This document shows, one piece after another, positions 24,884-33,533 of a stretch of DNA of 64,000 bases. The DNA lies in NCBI GenBank assembly GCA_023426125.1, contig JAFABI010000065.1, forward strand, positions 1 through 64,000. Reading direction: 5' to 3'. The notes under the pieces are model-generated. The model saw nothing but the letters and a program-made list of their open reading frames with translations, did no database searches and had not been told where the DNA came from. Source of the stretch: Bacillota bacterium. Lineage in GTDB: Bacteria > Bacillota > Clostridia > Acetivibrionales > DTU013. Each line of letters starts with the position of its first letter. The stretch's first letter is position 1. A program made the position numbers and the translations under genes.

Positions 24884-25774
24884 TCAGCTGTTTCTGTTCT
24901 GTATATAGTATGCAAGCTCCCTTAAGAAAAATGCTCTCGAGCCGAAAACTTCAAGAGCTTCCACAGCGCTGTCCACATTTTCCTTCAGCATGCTTTTCGA
25001 GCTTTCCATACCGAATAAGGACACAAAGGTTGCTTTCTCGTGTGCCGCATCACTGCCGGAAGGCTTTCCCATAACTTCAAAGCTCCCCTCCACATCCATG
25101 ATGTCATCCTTGATTTGAAAAGCAAGCCCGATTTTGCCTGCATAGCAATCCAATCTTTCCGTTGCTTCATTTCCGGCTCCGCATAGAGCGGCGGAAGCCA
25201 GAACAGGCGCTTTTAAAAGCGCTCCGGTTTTGCATTTGTGCATATACTCCAGCGTGTTTCCCGATATTTTCCTGCCTTCGGACTTCAGATCCACCACCTG
25301 TCCTCCGATCATGCCTGCAGTACCCGAAGCGTATGCGATTATGCCCATCGCCTTTATCCTTTCTGCAAGCCTGTCCGTTCTTGAAGATGTATAGTGAAGC
25401 ATTAATTCAAAGGCTTGATTCAGCAGCGCGTCCCCCGCCAGGATTGCCATAGCTTCCCCGAAAACTTTGTGGTTTGTGGCTTTCCCTCTTCTGAAATCAT
25501 CATTGTCCATTGCAGGAAGGTCATCATGAATCAGGGAATAGGTATGAATCATCTCGATTGCGCATGCATAGGGAAGAATATCCGTTTCATCCCCTCCAAG
25601 CATTTCGCAAACCGCGAGGGCAAGTACGGGCCGCAGCCTTTTGCCGCCTGCCGACAGGCTGTATTTCATTGCCTTATAAATTTCGCCCTCCGGTGATTCC
25701 TTCAGAGCGATATACTTATCCAATGCATTGTTAACTACTTCGGTCCACTTGCTGAACCGTGCCTTAAATTCCAT
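24884..25774 (-). CDS. ispA: Polyprenyl diphosphate synthase (farnesyl/geranylgeranyl type)
   Basis: Head-to-tail prenyl transferase making C15/C20 diphosphates from IPP and DMAPP. The first aspartate-rich motif is DDLPAMDNDDFRRGKATNH, the second DDIMD (IKDDIMDVEGSFEVMGK); GGKRLRPVL is the substrate-binding region. About 296 residues. I use ATG 25774, since AGAGGTG lies just upstream. It follows xseB and precedes the PAP2 gene and OLE, giving one isoprenoid-flavoured segment with dxs. Confidence 0.96.
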   Translation of the reverse strand: MEFKARFSKWTEVVNNALDKYIALKESPEGEIYKAMKYSLSAGGKRLRPVLALAVCEMLGGDETDILPYACAIEMIHTYSLIHDDLPAMDNDDFRRGKATNHKVFGEAMAILAGDALLNQAFELMLHYTSSRTDRLAERIKAMGIIAYASGTAGMIGGQVVDLKSEGRKISGNTLEYMHKCKTGALLKAPVLASAALCGAGNEATERLDCYAGKIGLAFQIKDDIMDVEGSFEVMGKPSGSDAAHEKATFVSLFGMESSKSMLKENVDSAVEALEVFGSRAFFLRELAYYIQNRNS

Positions 25775-25825
25775 ATGCACCTCTTTTTTAACCAATCTGC
25801 GGTAACGAATACCGGACCAAATACC

Positions 25826-25849
25826 GGACGGCCAATGGCCGCCCCTACA
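25826..25849. repeat. Small palindromic repeat, family R1 (GGCCAATGGCC variant)
   Basis: Core CGGCCAATGGCCG followed by CCCCTACATTGTATGCCTTA; the same right flank recurs after the unit at 26024-26047, so the repeated segment is longer than the palindrome. Confidence 0.8.
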
Positions 25850-25969
25850 TTGTATGCCTTATGGGCAAATGACCTCATACATCTAAATTGCCTTATGCTA
25901 ATGTCCCCAGCATCAAGCTTTTTCGTACCCATGCCCATGCCACAGGGCAGCACACTTGCGTATGAAAAG

Positions 25970-26047
25970 TGTAGGGGCGCGCATTGCGCGTCCGCAAATG
26001 CAATCTACGTCAAACAGCTATCCGGACGGCCAATGGCCGCCCCTACA
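25970..26047. repeat. Compound inverted R1 element (two different hairpins facing each other)
   Basis: A 78-bp unit bounded by TGTAGGGGC and GCCCCTACA. The left hairpin has the GCGCATTGCGC core, the right one GGCCAATGGCC, joined by a spacer with GCAAATGCAATC and TCAAACAGCT. A second copy in the opposite orientation is at about 58778-58855. Confidence 0.85.
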
Positions 26048-26104
26048 TTGTATGCCTTACGGCCCAATGGCCCCATTCATCAAACTTTTTCATACTTATA
26101 CCTG

Positions 26105-26341
26105 TCAGGCCCCCGGCAAAGGCTCTTCCGAGAGCTCGCCATTTTCTTTTTCAATTAAAAGCGTAATTTTCCGTTCGGTTTCATCCAGCCTTTTGCTGCA
26201 ATATTTCGAAAGCTCCACGCCCTTTTGGAAAAACTCGATGGATTCGTCCAGCGTCAGCTCGCCTTTTTCAAGCTTTGCTACAACCTCTTCCAATTCGGCA
26301 ATCGCCTGTTCAAATTTTTTCGTCTTATTTTCATTCTCCAT
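26105..26341 (-). CDS. xseB: Exodeoxyribonuclease VII small subunit
   Basis: Small helical subunit of ExoVII, which degrades single-stranded DNA. The family core is visible: KKFEQAIAELEEVVAKLEKG then LTLDESIEFFQKGVELSKYC. About 78 residues. Start is ATG 26341, 5 nt after GGAGG; an ATG four codons upstream overlaps that ribosome site. Directly follows xseA. Confidence 0.95.
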   Translation of the reverse strand: MENENKTKKFEQAIAELEEVVAKLEKGELTLDESIEFFQKGVELSKYCSKRLDETERKITLLIEKENGELSEEPLPGA

Positions 26342-26432
26342 AATAACCTCCAAAGTACATTCTTAGCCTGTCAGTCATAAAAAAGCTCCCTGGTCGATTC
26401 CCGGCATACCCCACGGGAAGGGTAATAAACGT

Positions 26433-27638
26433 TTAATCAGCAGTACAGTCAAACTTGCCGTCATAAAGGCTTATTTCTAACCTGTCGCCTGCTTTCACAT
26501 TTTTGACCGATTTTATTAAAGCACTGTCCTTTTTGGATTTAACCAGACTATAGCCTCTTGCCAGCGCACTTAAGGGGCTTAAGATGTCAAGGCGGGCAAC
26601 TAGAACGGAAAGCCGGTTCCTGTTATTTTTCATTTCCGCCTCCAGCGCTTTTTTCATATATTTGCTGAGCATCTCAATCCGCAGTCTTTCCTGGTATACC
26701 TTGTTGTAAGGCTGCTTAAAAACGGTGCTGGACATCAATCTTTTCAGTGACAGCCTGTCCATGGCAATTTTCCGGTTTATGGCGGTTTGGAGCCGCAGGT
26801 TCAAATTGTTGATTCTGTCGTTGATTACCGCTTTTTCAGGCATTACCAGCTCGGCCGCAGCCGATGGCGTGGGGGCACGCATATCCGCAACGAAATCGGA
26901 AATTGTAAAGTCCGTCTCATGACCAACGGCAGAAATCACCGGTATCCTGGATGCATGGATGCTTCTGGCGACGATTTCTTCGTTGAAGGCCCACAATTCT
27001 TCCAGGGATCCCCCGCCCCTGGCAAGGATGATCACATCCACAAGGCCAAGGACATTAAGCCTCCTCAGGGCGGCGGCGATCTGCGGCGCAGCTTGCTCAC
27101 CCTGAACCTGTACGGGATATACCTTGATTCTGACATTGTAAAAGCGTCTGCTGAGGATATTGATAATGTCGCGGATTACAGAGCCTTTGGATGACGTGAT
27201 GACGCCAATGCTTTCAGGCAGAAACGGAAGCTTTTTTTTGGCCGATACGTCAAACAGGCCTTCGTTCTGAAGCTTCCTCTTCAGCTGCTCAAAAGCAATA
27301 TGCAGGCTCCCCACCCCATCCGGCTGCATTTCTTCGGCATAGATCTGGTATTGTCCGTCTCTTTCAAAAACCGAAAGATATCCGCGGATGATTACCTTCA
27401 TACCGTCCTCCGGTACGAATCTCAAGCCGGCGGCATGGGTCTTGAACATCACGCACCGGATCAAGCTGTTTTCATCCTTTATCGTGAAATACATATGGCC
27501 TGAAGAATGGTTCTTAAAATTGGAAACCTCGCCCTTTACCCAGAGTCCGGAAAGAACGAGATCCCTTGAAAACAGGTTTTTTATATATTTGTTCAGTTCC
27601 GAAACGGTTAAAACATTACGCATTTTTGAATCATTCAC
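26433..27638 (-). CDS. xseA: Exodeoxyribonuclease VII large subunit
   Basis: Catalytic subunit of ExoVII. The N-terminal OB-fold (LTVSELNKYIKNLFSRDLVL, SNFKNHSSGHMYFTIKDE) is followed by the nuclease domain with GVITSSKGSVIRDI, ARGGGSLEELWAFNEE and SAVGHETDFTISDFVADMRAPTPSAAAE in pieces, then a coiled coil. 401 residues. The start may be 27638 or the ATG at 27623 (MRNVLTVSEL). It overlaps the nusB stop by 8 bp, so nusB-xseA-xseB are likely co-translated. Confidence 0.96.
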   Translation of the reverse strand: MNDSKMRNVLTVSELNKYIKNLFSRDLVLSGLWVKGEVSNFKNHSSGHMYFTIKDENSLIRCVMFKTHAAGLRFVPEDGMKVIIRGYLSVFERDGQYQIYAEEMQPDGVGSLHIAFEQLKRKLQNEGLFDVSAKKKLPFLPESIGVITSSKGSVIRDIINILSRRFYNVRIKVYPVQVQGEQAAPQIAAALRRLNVLGLVDVIILARGGGSLEELWAFNEEIVARSIHASRIPVISAVGHETDFTISDFVADMRAPTPSAAAELVMPEKAVINDRINNLNLRLQTAINRKIAMDRLSLKRLMSSTVFKQPYNKVYQERLRIEMLSKYMKKALEAEMKNNRNRLSVLVARLDILSPLSALARGYSLVKSKKDSALIKSVKNVKAGDRLEISLYDGKFDCTAD

Positions 27639-28059
27639 CGCTGGTTTTCTCCTCAGGAAGCTCGCTCACCCTGGATACTTTGCTCAAAATGCCGTTCACA
27701 AAAGAGCCTGCATCCTCGCTGCTGTATTTTTTCGCCAGTTCTACTGCTTCGTTTACCGAGACGTTATAGGGAATATCGTCCCGGAAGCAAATCTCATAGA
27801 TGCTCAGACGCATGATGGAAAGATCGATTTTGGAGATTCTGCCTATCTTCCAGCCTTTGGAATGAATTTCGATGGCTTTGTCAATGTTGGCAAGATTATT
27901 CTGTACACCGCCAATGACTTCAATGACATATTCCCTGTCTTTTTCCGTGAAGGAGTTTTCCTCCAATACTCTCTGTATCTGCGTTTCTCTGTCGTCCCTT
28001 TGTATTTCCAACTGGTATAAGAGCTTCATCGCGATTTCTCTGGATGCTCTTCTTCCCAT
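27631..28059 (-). CDS. nusB: Transcription antitermination factor NusB
   Basis: RNA-binding all-helical protein that acts with NusE (S10) at boxA in rRNA antitermination. The N-terminal RREIAMKLLYQLE-type region (GRRASREIAMKLLYQLEIQ) and C-terminal NVSVNEAVELAKKYSSEDAGSFVNGIL motif are typical. 142 residues; AAGGAGG lies 7 nt before the ATG. Confidence 0.96.
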   Translation of the reverse strand: MGRRASREIAMKLLYQLEIQRDDRETQIQRVLEENSFTEKDREYVIEVIGGVQNNLANIDKAIEIHSKGWKIGRISKIDLSIMRLSIYEICFRDDIPYNVSVNEAVELAKKYSSEDAGSFVNGILSKVSRVSELPEEKTSGE

Positions 28060-28212
28060 CCGCTTTCCTCCTTGATTCAGAAACGAGAGGCCGGATGCCG
28101 GAAACCAGATATTGGCTGCCAGGCTGCGGCAGCTTGTTGATACAGGGATGCCATCCTTGTTTCAAAGCGGTCAAGCTCCGGTTTCTGTTTTCCGTTTTCT
28201 GGTCTCTGCCTT

Positions 28213-28443
28213 TTACCTGTAGGTCCCGGGCGGCAGCACCCTGTCCAGCAGGTTTTTTATGTAGTCCTTGTCCTCGTGTATTCTTTTTCCAATATAATAC
28301 CCTATGCCGGCCAATATTGCAATAAAAAGCACTTTAAAAAAACCCAGCAGCAAAATCGCCACGGCGACAAGAAGCCCTGTAACGGCGCCTATAATTCCTC
28401 CGCGATGTGCGGTGTATATTTCTGTAAGCTTCTCAAGGTCCAT
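28213..28443 (-). CDS. DUF2273 small membrane protein
   Basis: About 76 residues with a glycine-rich double membrane segment (GGIIGAVTGLLVAVAILLLGFF and VLFIAILAGIGYYIG) and a charged tail. DUF2273 proteins accompany amaP and Asp23/Gls24 genes in Bacillota. I use ATG 28443 because GGGAGG is 7 nt upstream; the ATG two codons earlier is too close to it. Role unknown, probably in the Asp23-AmaP envelope stress complex. Confidence 0.85.
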   Translation of the reverse strand: MDLEKLTEIYTAHRGGIIGAVTGLLVAVAILLLGFFKVLFIAILAGIGYYIGKRIHEDKDYIKNLLDRVLPPGTYR

Positions 28444-28455
28444 CCCCATACCTCC

Positions 28456-29016
28456 CTATTCCACTCTGGTTTTTACTACAGTGCCGGAATATATGCCCTC
28501 AACAATTACCTTCACCTCATTTACGGCTATTCCCGAGCTTTCTTCAACGGATTTCTTGACGCGTTCCTGCACGTCCGCTGAAATTGCCGGAATGTTCATA
28601 TCCGGCATAACCACCATTTTAATATTTACAGCCACACTGTCTTCATGCTTCCATACAAACGCCCTGGTGTCCCTTACGCCATTGACCTTCTTTGATGCAT
28701 TTAATGCGATATTTTCTATGGAGTTCAGGGAGATTCTCACTTCTCCGATATTAGTATGTTTACTGACGGCTTTTTTATCCTTATTGCTTTTCATTCCGGA
28801 AAAAAGAAACATAAGGCTTAAAACGAAAAACAGAAGCGCAATGATAAACATTGCAATCCGCGGACCCGGACTGCCGTTTGAAAATATACCCTCGTCAAGA
28901 TACCGGTATATGGTTTCAAAAAAATCCGTTTTCAGCGTAATCAGCATGAGGATGGCAGAAATTACTGCCAGACAGAACGCATAAAATGCAAGCAAAACTC
29001 TGAAAAAAATATTCAT
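28456..29016 (-). CDS. amaP: Alkaline-shock membrane anchor protein AmaP
   Basis: Two N-terminal membrane helices (VLLAFYAFCLAVISAILMLI and AMFIIALLFFVLSLMFLF) joined by a short loop, then a cytoplasmic domain related to Asp23 (GEVRISLNSIENIALNASKK, EESSGIAVNEVKVIVEGI). In Staphylococcus AmaP tethers Asp23 to the membrane. 186 residues, AGGAG before the start, own TATAAT at 29087-29082 upstream. Confidence 0.88.
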   Translation of the reverse strand: MNIFFRVLLAFYAFCLAVISAILMLITLKTDFFETIYRYLDEGIFSNGSPGPRIAMFIIALLFFVLSLMFLFSGMKSNKDKKAVSKHTNIGEVRISLNSIENIALNASKKVNGVRDTRAFVWKHEDSVAVNIKMVVMPDMNIPAISADVQERVKKSVEESSGIAVNEVKVIVEGIYSGTVVKTRVE

Positions 29017-29081
29017 ATTGCAGCACTCTCCTTCAAACCAGTCTTCATCAGTATAGGACCCACATTTTGGCTATTAACTAC

Positions 29082-29087
29082 ATTATA
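29082..29087 (-). promoter_or_regulatory. Candidate -10 of amaP
   Basis: Minus-strand TATAAT (in ACACTATAATG) just downstream of the asp23 terminator; the -35 region is a T-run with no good hexamer. Confidence 0.4.
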
Positions 29088-29098
29088 GTGTATATACG

Positions 29099-29127
29099 AA
29101 AAAAAATAAACCCTTGTCTGGTTTATT
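29099..29127 (-). terminator. Terminator downstream of asp23
   Basis: Minus-strand AATAAACC / GGTTTATT 8-bp stem with a 7-nt loop running into eight T residues. The stem is AU-rich, so partial read-through into amaP is likely. Confidence 0.75.
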
Positions 29128-29168
29128 TCTTTTCAAAAACTCACAGCGGAATTTTTTTTCACCGGCGC

Positions 29169-29570
29169 TTATTTTTTGGAAGCCTCCTCGGCGATTTCCT
29201 TTTTATGCTCCCTTTCTATATTGACGCCCTGTATATGTATGTTTACCTCGATTACGTTCAACCCCGTCATCGTTTCAACGGCCTTTTTAACCTTCTCCTG
29301 GATGCTCCATGCAACATCGGGTATGCGGAATCCATATTCGACAATGATATAGAGGTCGATTGCCGCTTCCTTTTCCCCGGCTTCCACCTTGACCCCCTTC
29401 GAAAGGTTCTTTCTGCCCAGCGCTTCCGCTATGCCCCCCGCTATACCGCCGCTCATGCCGGCCACACCGGGCACTTCCGTAGCGGCAATTCCAGCGATGA
29501 TTGCTACTACCTCATCGGTAATCTTAATAGCGCCAATCTCGTTTACAGCGCTTTGTATATCGTCTTCCAT
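29169..29570 (-). CDS. Asp23/Gls24-family envelope stress protein
   Basis: Cytoplasmic protein of the alkaline-shock family, 133 residues. Hallmarks: IKITDEVVAIIAGIAATEVPGV, VKVEAGEKEAAIDLYIIVEYG, and GLNVIEVNIHIQGV. Paired with amaP and DUF2273; the complex is thought to sit under the membrane. GGAGGTG is placed well. It has its own promoter within the end of spoIIIAH and a terminator downstream. Confidence 0.92.
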   Translation of the reverse strand: MEDDIQSAVNEIGAIKITDEVVAIIAGIAATEVPGVAGMSGGIAGGIAEALGRKNLSKGVKVEAGEKEAAIDLYIIVEYGFRIPDVAWSIQEKVKKAVETMTGLNVIEVNIHIQGVNIEREHKKEIAEEASKK

Positions 29571-29648
29571 ATAGCACCTCCATACCTGACCTGTTTTGTC
29601 TCTGGCTTGAATATTCTCCGGAAACGGTATTGATTATCAGGTATTACT

Positions 29649-29678
29649 ATTATATCACCTTCAATCGGTCAAGGTCAA
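29649..29678 (-). promoter_or_regulatory. Promoter of asp23 (overlapping end of spoIIIAH)
   Basis: Minus-strand TTGACC (29678-29673), 18-bp spacer, TATAAT (29654-29649). This gives vegetative expression of asp23 and downstream genes independent of the sporulation-specific spoIIIA operon. Confidence 0.75.
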
Positions 29679-30268
29679 AACAATTTCTTTACATGGACGG
29701 CTCCTATGTCCACCTTGGCCTGCCGAGATACGATATCCGCTATTTGAGCCGTCTGAGCCGTAGTAAGGCTGGGCGTCTTCACAATTACATCGATGCTGCC
29801 GTCGTCGGCAAATAACACCACTGCGTCACTGAAGCCTTTTTCCTTGATCAGCGTCTCTATGCGCATTTCCTTATCCGCAGCTTCCACAAGGGCCATCATC
29901 TTATCATATGCTTCAGCCCTGGTCTCACTGGAGGCGTTGGTATCTTCGGTAATGGCCTTCAATGAGTCGCTGCTTTTGCTCCTGCTCATTTCCTTATCGA
30001 TTTTTGCCTGTGCAAAGAAGTCGTTTGCCAGCTTGGAAGCATTTACATCGGCTTTCTTGTCGGAATTTTCATCTTTTTTCGCTTCCCCGGCCGCTTCAAC
30101 GCTTCCATCCTCCAATTGACCATCGACATATACCGCTTCACCCAGCTTTCCCTCCTCCTTACCGGCGGATGTGCTTCCCTGCTGGTAGCTGTACTGCAGG
30201 TAACCTGCGACTACGATCATAAGAATCAATGCAAGAACTACAATTTGTTTCCTTTTAAAAACGACCAT
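29675..30268 (-). CDS. spoIIIAH: Stage III sporulation protein AH
   Basis: Mother-cell membrane protein whose extracellular domain binds forespore SpoIIQ, zippering the engulfing membranes and forming the feeding channel. One N-terminal helix (IVVLALILMIVVAGYLQYSY), a charged Lys/Glu/Ala linker (about 35-75), then the YscJ/FliF-like ring domain (DKMMALVEAADKEMRIETLI..., GFSDAVVLFADDGSIDVIV). 197 residues. Last gene of the spoIIIA operon. Confidence 0.96.
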   Translation of the reverse strand: MVVFKRKQIVVLALILMIVVAGYLQYSYQQGSTSAGKEEGKLGEAVYVDGQLEDGSVEAAGEAKKDENSDKKADVNASKLANDFFAQAKIDKEMSRSKSSDSLKAITEDTNASSETRAEAYDKMMALVEAADKEMRIETLIKEKGFSDAVVLFADDGSIDVIVKTPSLTTAQTAQIADIVSRQAKVDIGAVHVKKLF

Positions 30269-30380
30269 TAAAACGCCCCCTTTTCGTAAACTGCTTATGA
30301 TTACCGTATGGAATATGTCCCACTCAATAAATATATATATTCAAAGGCTCTTTGCTTTATATCTTTTTTTTGGAAAACCT

Positions 30381-30980
30381 TTATTTTTTCCTCTCAATTA
30401 CCTGTATCCTGTGAACGGGGATGTCGAGCAAAACCTGGACAGCCTTGTTAATCCTGTCGCACACCTGTGGGCTGGCAGCTCCGTCGGCTACAATCAATAC
30501 TCCTTTTACCACCGGCTCAATTTCTTTCAGGATCAACGGGGTTTTCTCCCCATTCGCTCCGCTTTTAAAAACGACTGCGCTGTCCGAACTGCTCTGTGTT
30601 ATTTTTCTTGTACCACCTCCACTATCCTTTTCATCCGTACTGTTTTCACTTTTCTGGGTGTCATATGCCGGAATATTCTCTTTTCCGGCGGAATAGGTAA
30701 TCATCACCTCAACTTTCCCCGCCCCTTCCACCTGGGACAGAATATTTTTAAGCTTCGCCTCCATATCGCCTGCGCCTGATGCTGCGGCTGCCGTTGTCTC
30801 GGTAGTTTCGGAGCCTTGGGGAAGGGAAGCTCCCGCCTCGGGCTCCCCCTTCCCGGAGAAAAACGTGCTTCCGGCAATGATGATAATTATGCCAATGATG
30901 ATAACGATTACGGAGTTCTCGATAAGTTTCCTTCTGTTTTTCGTTTCGAACATTTCCCTGAACCGGTTGAATATTTCCAT
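30381..30980 (-). CDS. spoIIIAG: Stage III sporulation protein AG
   Basis: Forms the large ring of the mother cell-forespore channel. One membrane helix (SVIVIIIGIIIIIAGSTFF), a Gly/Ser/Glu linker, then the ring-building motif (VEGAGKVEVMITYSAGKE..., GVLIVADGAASPQVCDRINKAV). About 199 residues from ATG 30980, which has GAGGTGAGG upstream; the longer frame overlaps spoIIIAF. Confidence 0.96.
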   Translation of the reverse strand: MEIFNRFREMFETKNRRKLIENSVIVIIIGIIIIIAGSTFFSGKGEPEAGASLPQGSETTETTAAAASGAGDMEAKLKNILSQVEGAGKVEVMITYSAGKENIPAYDTQKSENSTDEKDSGGGTRKITQSSSDSAVVFKSGANGEKTPLILKEIEPVVKGVLIVADGAASPQVCDRINKAVQVLLDIPVHRIQVIERKK

Positions 30981-31024
30981 GTACCTCACCTCGCAAAGCT
31001 TTTGCTGATACTGCAGTGAAAACT

Positions 31025-31636
31025 TCATTTTTTATTTGAAATAACAATACTATCGCCGCCAAGGCCAAACATGCTGCCAATGCTATCTTCCAGCTGCTTT
31101 TTCAATTTCGGGTCGATGCCGCTGCTTTCCTCCTGCGGTTTTTCATTGCCGATTTTCACCTTGTCCACTTTTACTACGGGCTTGATCTCTCTGGTTTCTT
31201 CGGAAACGGCAATTTCAAGATAGGCTTGTTTTACCTCGCCGAAGGCTTCCGAAGTATAATCTTCATTGATGATCACATCCCCTTTTACTTCCGTTACTCC
31301 CTTGCACCTCATGGCGCTGTCTTCAAGCTGTCTGATGATCTTCTTCCGGTATACTTCCGTGATCTGTTTCATCTCCTCCTCCTTCAGAAGCTTGCTGTTT
31401 TTTTCAATTTCCAGCCTGTCAATGGTGTTGCTGTTAGCGACCTGTATATCCTCCAGCTTCAAACTGCCGTTGAAGAATTTTAAAAACGGGTTGATGATTG
31501 CAATAATCAGGATGACTCCCGTTACCAGGCTGCAGTATTTTTTCATTCTGCCCGAAGGCATAAGGATCTCGATTACGACGAGAAAAAGCACCAGTGCCGT
31601 TATACTCAATATCCAATCCTGTAAAAATCCAATCAT
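31025..31636 (-). CDS. spoIIIAF: Stage III sporulation protein AF
   Basis: Two N-terminal membrane helices (WILSITALVLFLVVIEILM and LVTGVILIIAIINPF) followed by an extracytoplasmic ring-type domain (VKGDVIINEDYTSEAFGEVKQ..., DSIGSMFGLGGDSIVI). Part of the SpoIIIA channel. I prefer ATG 31636 (MIGFLQDW) over 31648, which abuts the AAGGA site. About 203 residues. Confidence 0.94.
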   Translation of the reverse strand: MIGFLQDWILSITALVLFLVVIEILMPSGRMKKYCSLVTGVILIIAIINPFLKFFNGSLKLEDIQVANSNTIDRLEIEKNSKLLKEEEMKQITEVYRKKIIRQLEDSAMRCKGVTEVKGDVIINEDYTSEAFGEVKQAYLEIAVSEETREIKPVVKVDKVKIGNEKPQEESSGIDPKLKKQLEDSIGSMFGLGGDSIVISNKK

Positions 31637-31672
31637 TTTAACCTGCATTCCTTTCGCTCTATGCTAAGGATA

Positions 31673-32905
31673 TTACCGGATCATTGCGCTTAAGTTTCCC
31701 GCGCTTATCAATGCGGTAATGGAAATAAGGAACATAAACCCTACTGCGGCCGCAATTCCGAAAATATAGACCATGGACCCGGCAACATCACTGATGCAAT
31801 TGGTGATCCTTTTTTCCGAAATAGGCTCCACCAGGGCTGAAGCAGCCTTGTATAACGCCACCAGCGCCAAAATTTTCAACAGAGGCACGATGCATATGAT
31901 CAAGATCCCGACCATGACCGCAAGACCTGCGGCATTTTTGATGAGCAGGGTACAGCCGATTACAGTATCCGCAGCGTCGGCGAGGGTTTTGCCTACAACG
32001 GGTATGAAGGTCCCTATGGCAAATTTGGCAGTCTTGCTGGTAACCCCGTCAATCACGGCTCCAAAGGATCCTTGAAGCGATACCACTGCAATAAATACAG
32101 TAAGGATCGCTCCCAACGCCCAGGCCGTAATCTGCTTGAGCATGGCGGTAAGTCTGGAAATCTGGATCTTGTCGGAGATGTTGCTTACGATGGACAGGAT
32201 TGTTGAAAGAAAAATCATGGGAATAAACACATTCCTCATAATCGTTGCCGATACTTCCACGATCATCAGCATCAGGGGCTGAAATATCCCTCCGGAGGTT
32301 AAGTTTCCGCCGGAGACCAGCAGTGTTATCAATACTGGCGTAGTCGCATACATAAAGTCCACCATGCCGTCGATCATGCTCATACCCATTTGCATGGCCG
32401 TACTGAAGCTGACCAGGAGAACGGAAACAATAACGATGTAACACACATAAAAAGCTATTTCACTGACACCCTCGCTTAAAAATGACGTTTGCAGGTTTCT
32501 CAAAAGAGCGCATAGAACGATGAGTATAATAAGTTTGATAAGGATACCGAGATTGGTGTAGATTTCCTTGAACAGGTATCTTAGAGCATTACCGGCGATA
32601 CCTTTGACACTGAGCTCAAAATTGCCCGTTGCCGCATCTTGAATAATGCTCCTGGGGTCATAATCCTGCAGTATGTCGTTTACCTCGCTGCTGGTGCGCT
32701 TCTCCAACTCCTCCTGTATATTGCGGATTTCATTGGACTGGTACTGCCTGTCCATGATCTCATTGACGTCCAGTTCTTCAGTACCGTTTTCAGCAGTTTC
32801 CTCCCCAAAGGCGCAAGTAGGGCTTAAGCATACTACAGCCATCAGCAATAGTGCAGAAATAAAAGCCTTCACCATGATTCCCGGGTATCTTTTGTATTTT
32901 TCCAT
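31673..32905 (-). CDS. spoIIIAE: Stage III sporulation protein AE
   Basis: Polytopic membrane protein (410 residues), resembling permeases, at the core of the SpoIIIA channel. An N-terminal signal-like helix (FISALLLMAVVCLSPTCAFG), a charged region (35-110), then about eight membrane helices containing GMSMIDGMVDFMYATTPVLITLLVSGG in two parts and TFIPVVGKTLADAADTV, which are characteristic of AE. Confidence 0.96.
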   Translation of the reverse strand: MEKYKRYPGIMVKAFISALLLMAVVCLSPTCAFGEETAENGTEELDVNEIMDRQYQSNEIRNIQEELEKRTSSEVNDILQDYDPRSIIQDAATGNFELSVKGIAGNALRYLFKEIYTNLGILIKLIILIVLCALLRNLQTSFLSEGVSEIAFYVCYIVIVSVLLVSFSTAMQMGMSMIDGMVDFMYATTPVLITLLVSGGNLTSGGIFQPLMLMIVEVSATIMRNVFIPMIFLSTILSIVSNISDKIQISRLTAMLKQITAWALGAILTVFIAVVSLQGSFGAVIDGVTSKTAKFAIGTFIPVVGKTLADAADTVIGCTLLIKNAAGLAVMVGILIICIVPLLKILALVALYKAASALVEPISEKRITNCISDVAGSMVYIFGIAAAVGFMFLISITALISAGNLSAMIR

Positions 32906-32975
32906 TCCACAATCAAACCTTTCGCTGTGCCGTCGGCACCAAATTGTAGGAAAGCCGGCGTCATTTCCCGCCGGG

Positions 32976-33362
32976 CTACGGCATTATCCGTGTAATCAAC
33001 TCCAGTAGCGACGTAATAATAGGCACTGCCAGCACTACAATAATCACTTTCCCCGCAAGTTCGATTTTTGAAGCAATTGACGCTTCCCCTGCATCCTTGC
33101 AAACCTCCGCTCCAAATTCCGCAATATATGCAATTCCGATGATTTTAAGCACTGTTGTGAAATATACAGGGTCAATATGGGCTTTGTCACTGAAGCTTTG
33201 GAGCATGTCCAGAACCGCAGAAAGCTTTGAAGCGACCAGCAGGAAAATAATGATTCCTGTAAGGATGCTAATCTGGACTGCGATTTCCGGCCTTTGGGCC
33301 TTCAGTAGAATAATAATCACGGCTGATATGATTCCCAGCCCTACGATCTGCAGTATTTCCAA
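32976..33362 (-). CDS. spoIIIAD: Stage III sporulation protein AD
   Basis: Four-helix membrane protein (128 residues): EILQIVGLGIISAVIIILL, AVQISILTGIIIFLLVASKL, YFTTVLKIIGIAYIAEFGAE, VVLAVPIITSLLELITRI. Start is TTG 33362 with GGAGGGG 5 nt upstream. Unlike its neighbours it is preceded by a 171-bp gap. Confidence 0.94.
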   Translation of the reverse strand: MEILQIVGLGIISAVIIILLKAQRPEIAVQISILTGIIIFLLVASKLSAVLDMLQSFSDKAHIDPVYFTTVLKIIGIAYIAEFGAEVCKDAGEASIASKIELAGKVIIVVLAVPIITSLLELITRIMP

Positions 33363-33533
33363 GGTTCCCCTCCGATTTGTGCGCGGGGACATATCCGCGT
33401 TTTTTTCGCTGTAGCACTACAACGATACTTGTGAGTTGATCCTTTGAAAAATAGAGTCATTAAGAGTTTTGCCATTGTTTTTCAAAGCGCATAATTGCGA
33501 AAGACTAATGTAAGTATTGTTGCAGCAGTAGTC
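33363..33533. other. 171-bp gap inside the spoIIIA operon
   Basis: All other gaps in the operon are under about 110 bp. This one holds a CGCGG / CCGCG hairpin followed on the plus strand by seven T (33382-33406), shaped like a plus-strand terminator although no plus-strand gene is visible. On the minus strand it would be a 5' UTR hairpin ahead of spoIIIAD. Confidence 0.4.

Larger units (their letters stand above)
25775..26104. other. 330-bp repeat-rich gap between xseB and ispA
   Basis: Made largely of small palindromic repeats: a solitary unit at 25826-25849 and a compound unit at 25970-26047 (listed separately). Between them is non-coding sequence including two copies of TACATTGTATGCCTTA (after each GGCCGCCCC unit). 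Short plus-strand frames here are repeat artefacts. Confidence 0.75.

Noticed and set aside
25775..26104. Several short plus-strand frames (60-136 codons)
   Set aside because: Built from repeated palindromes and antisense to xseB; similar peptides recur because the repeats do.
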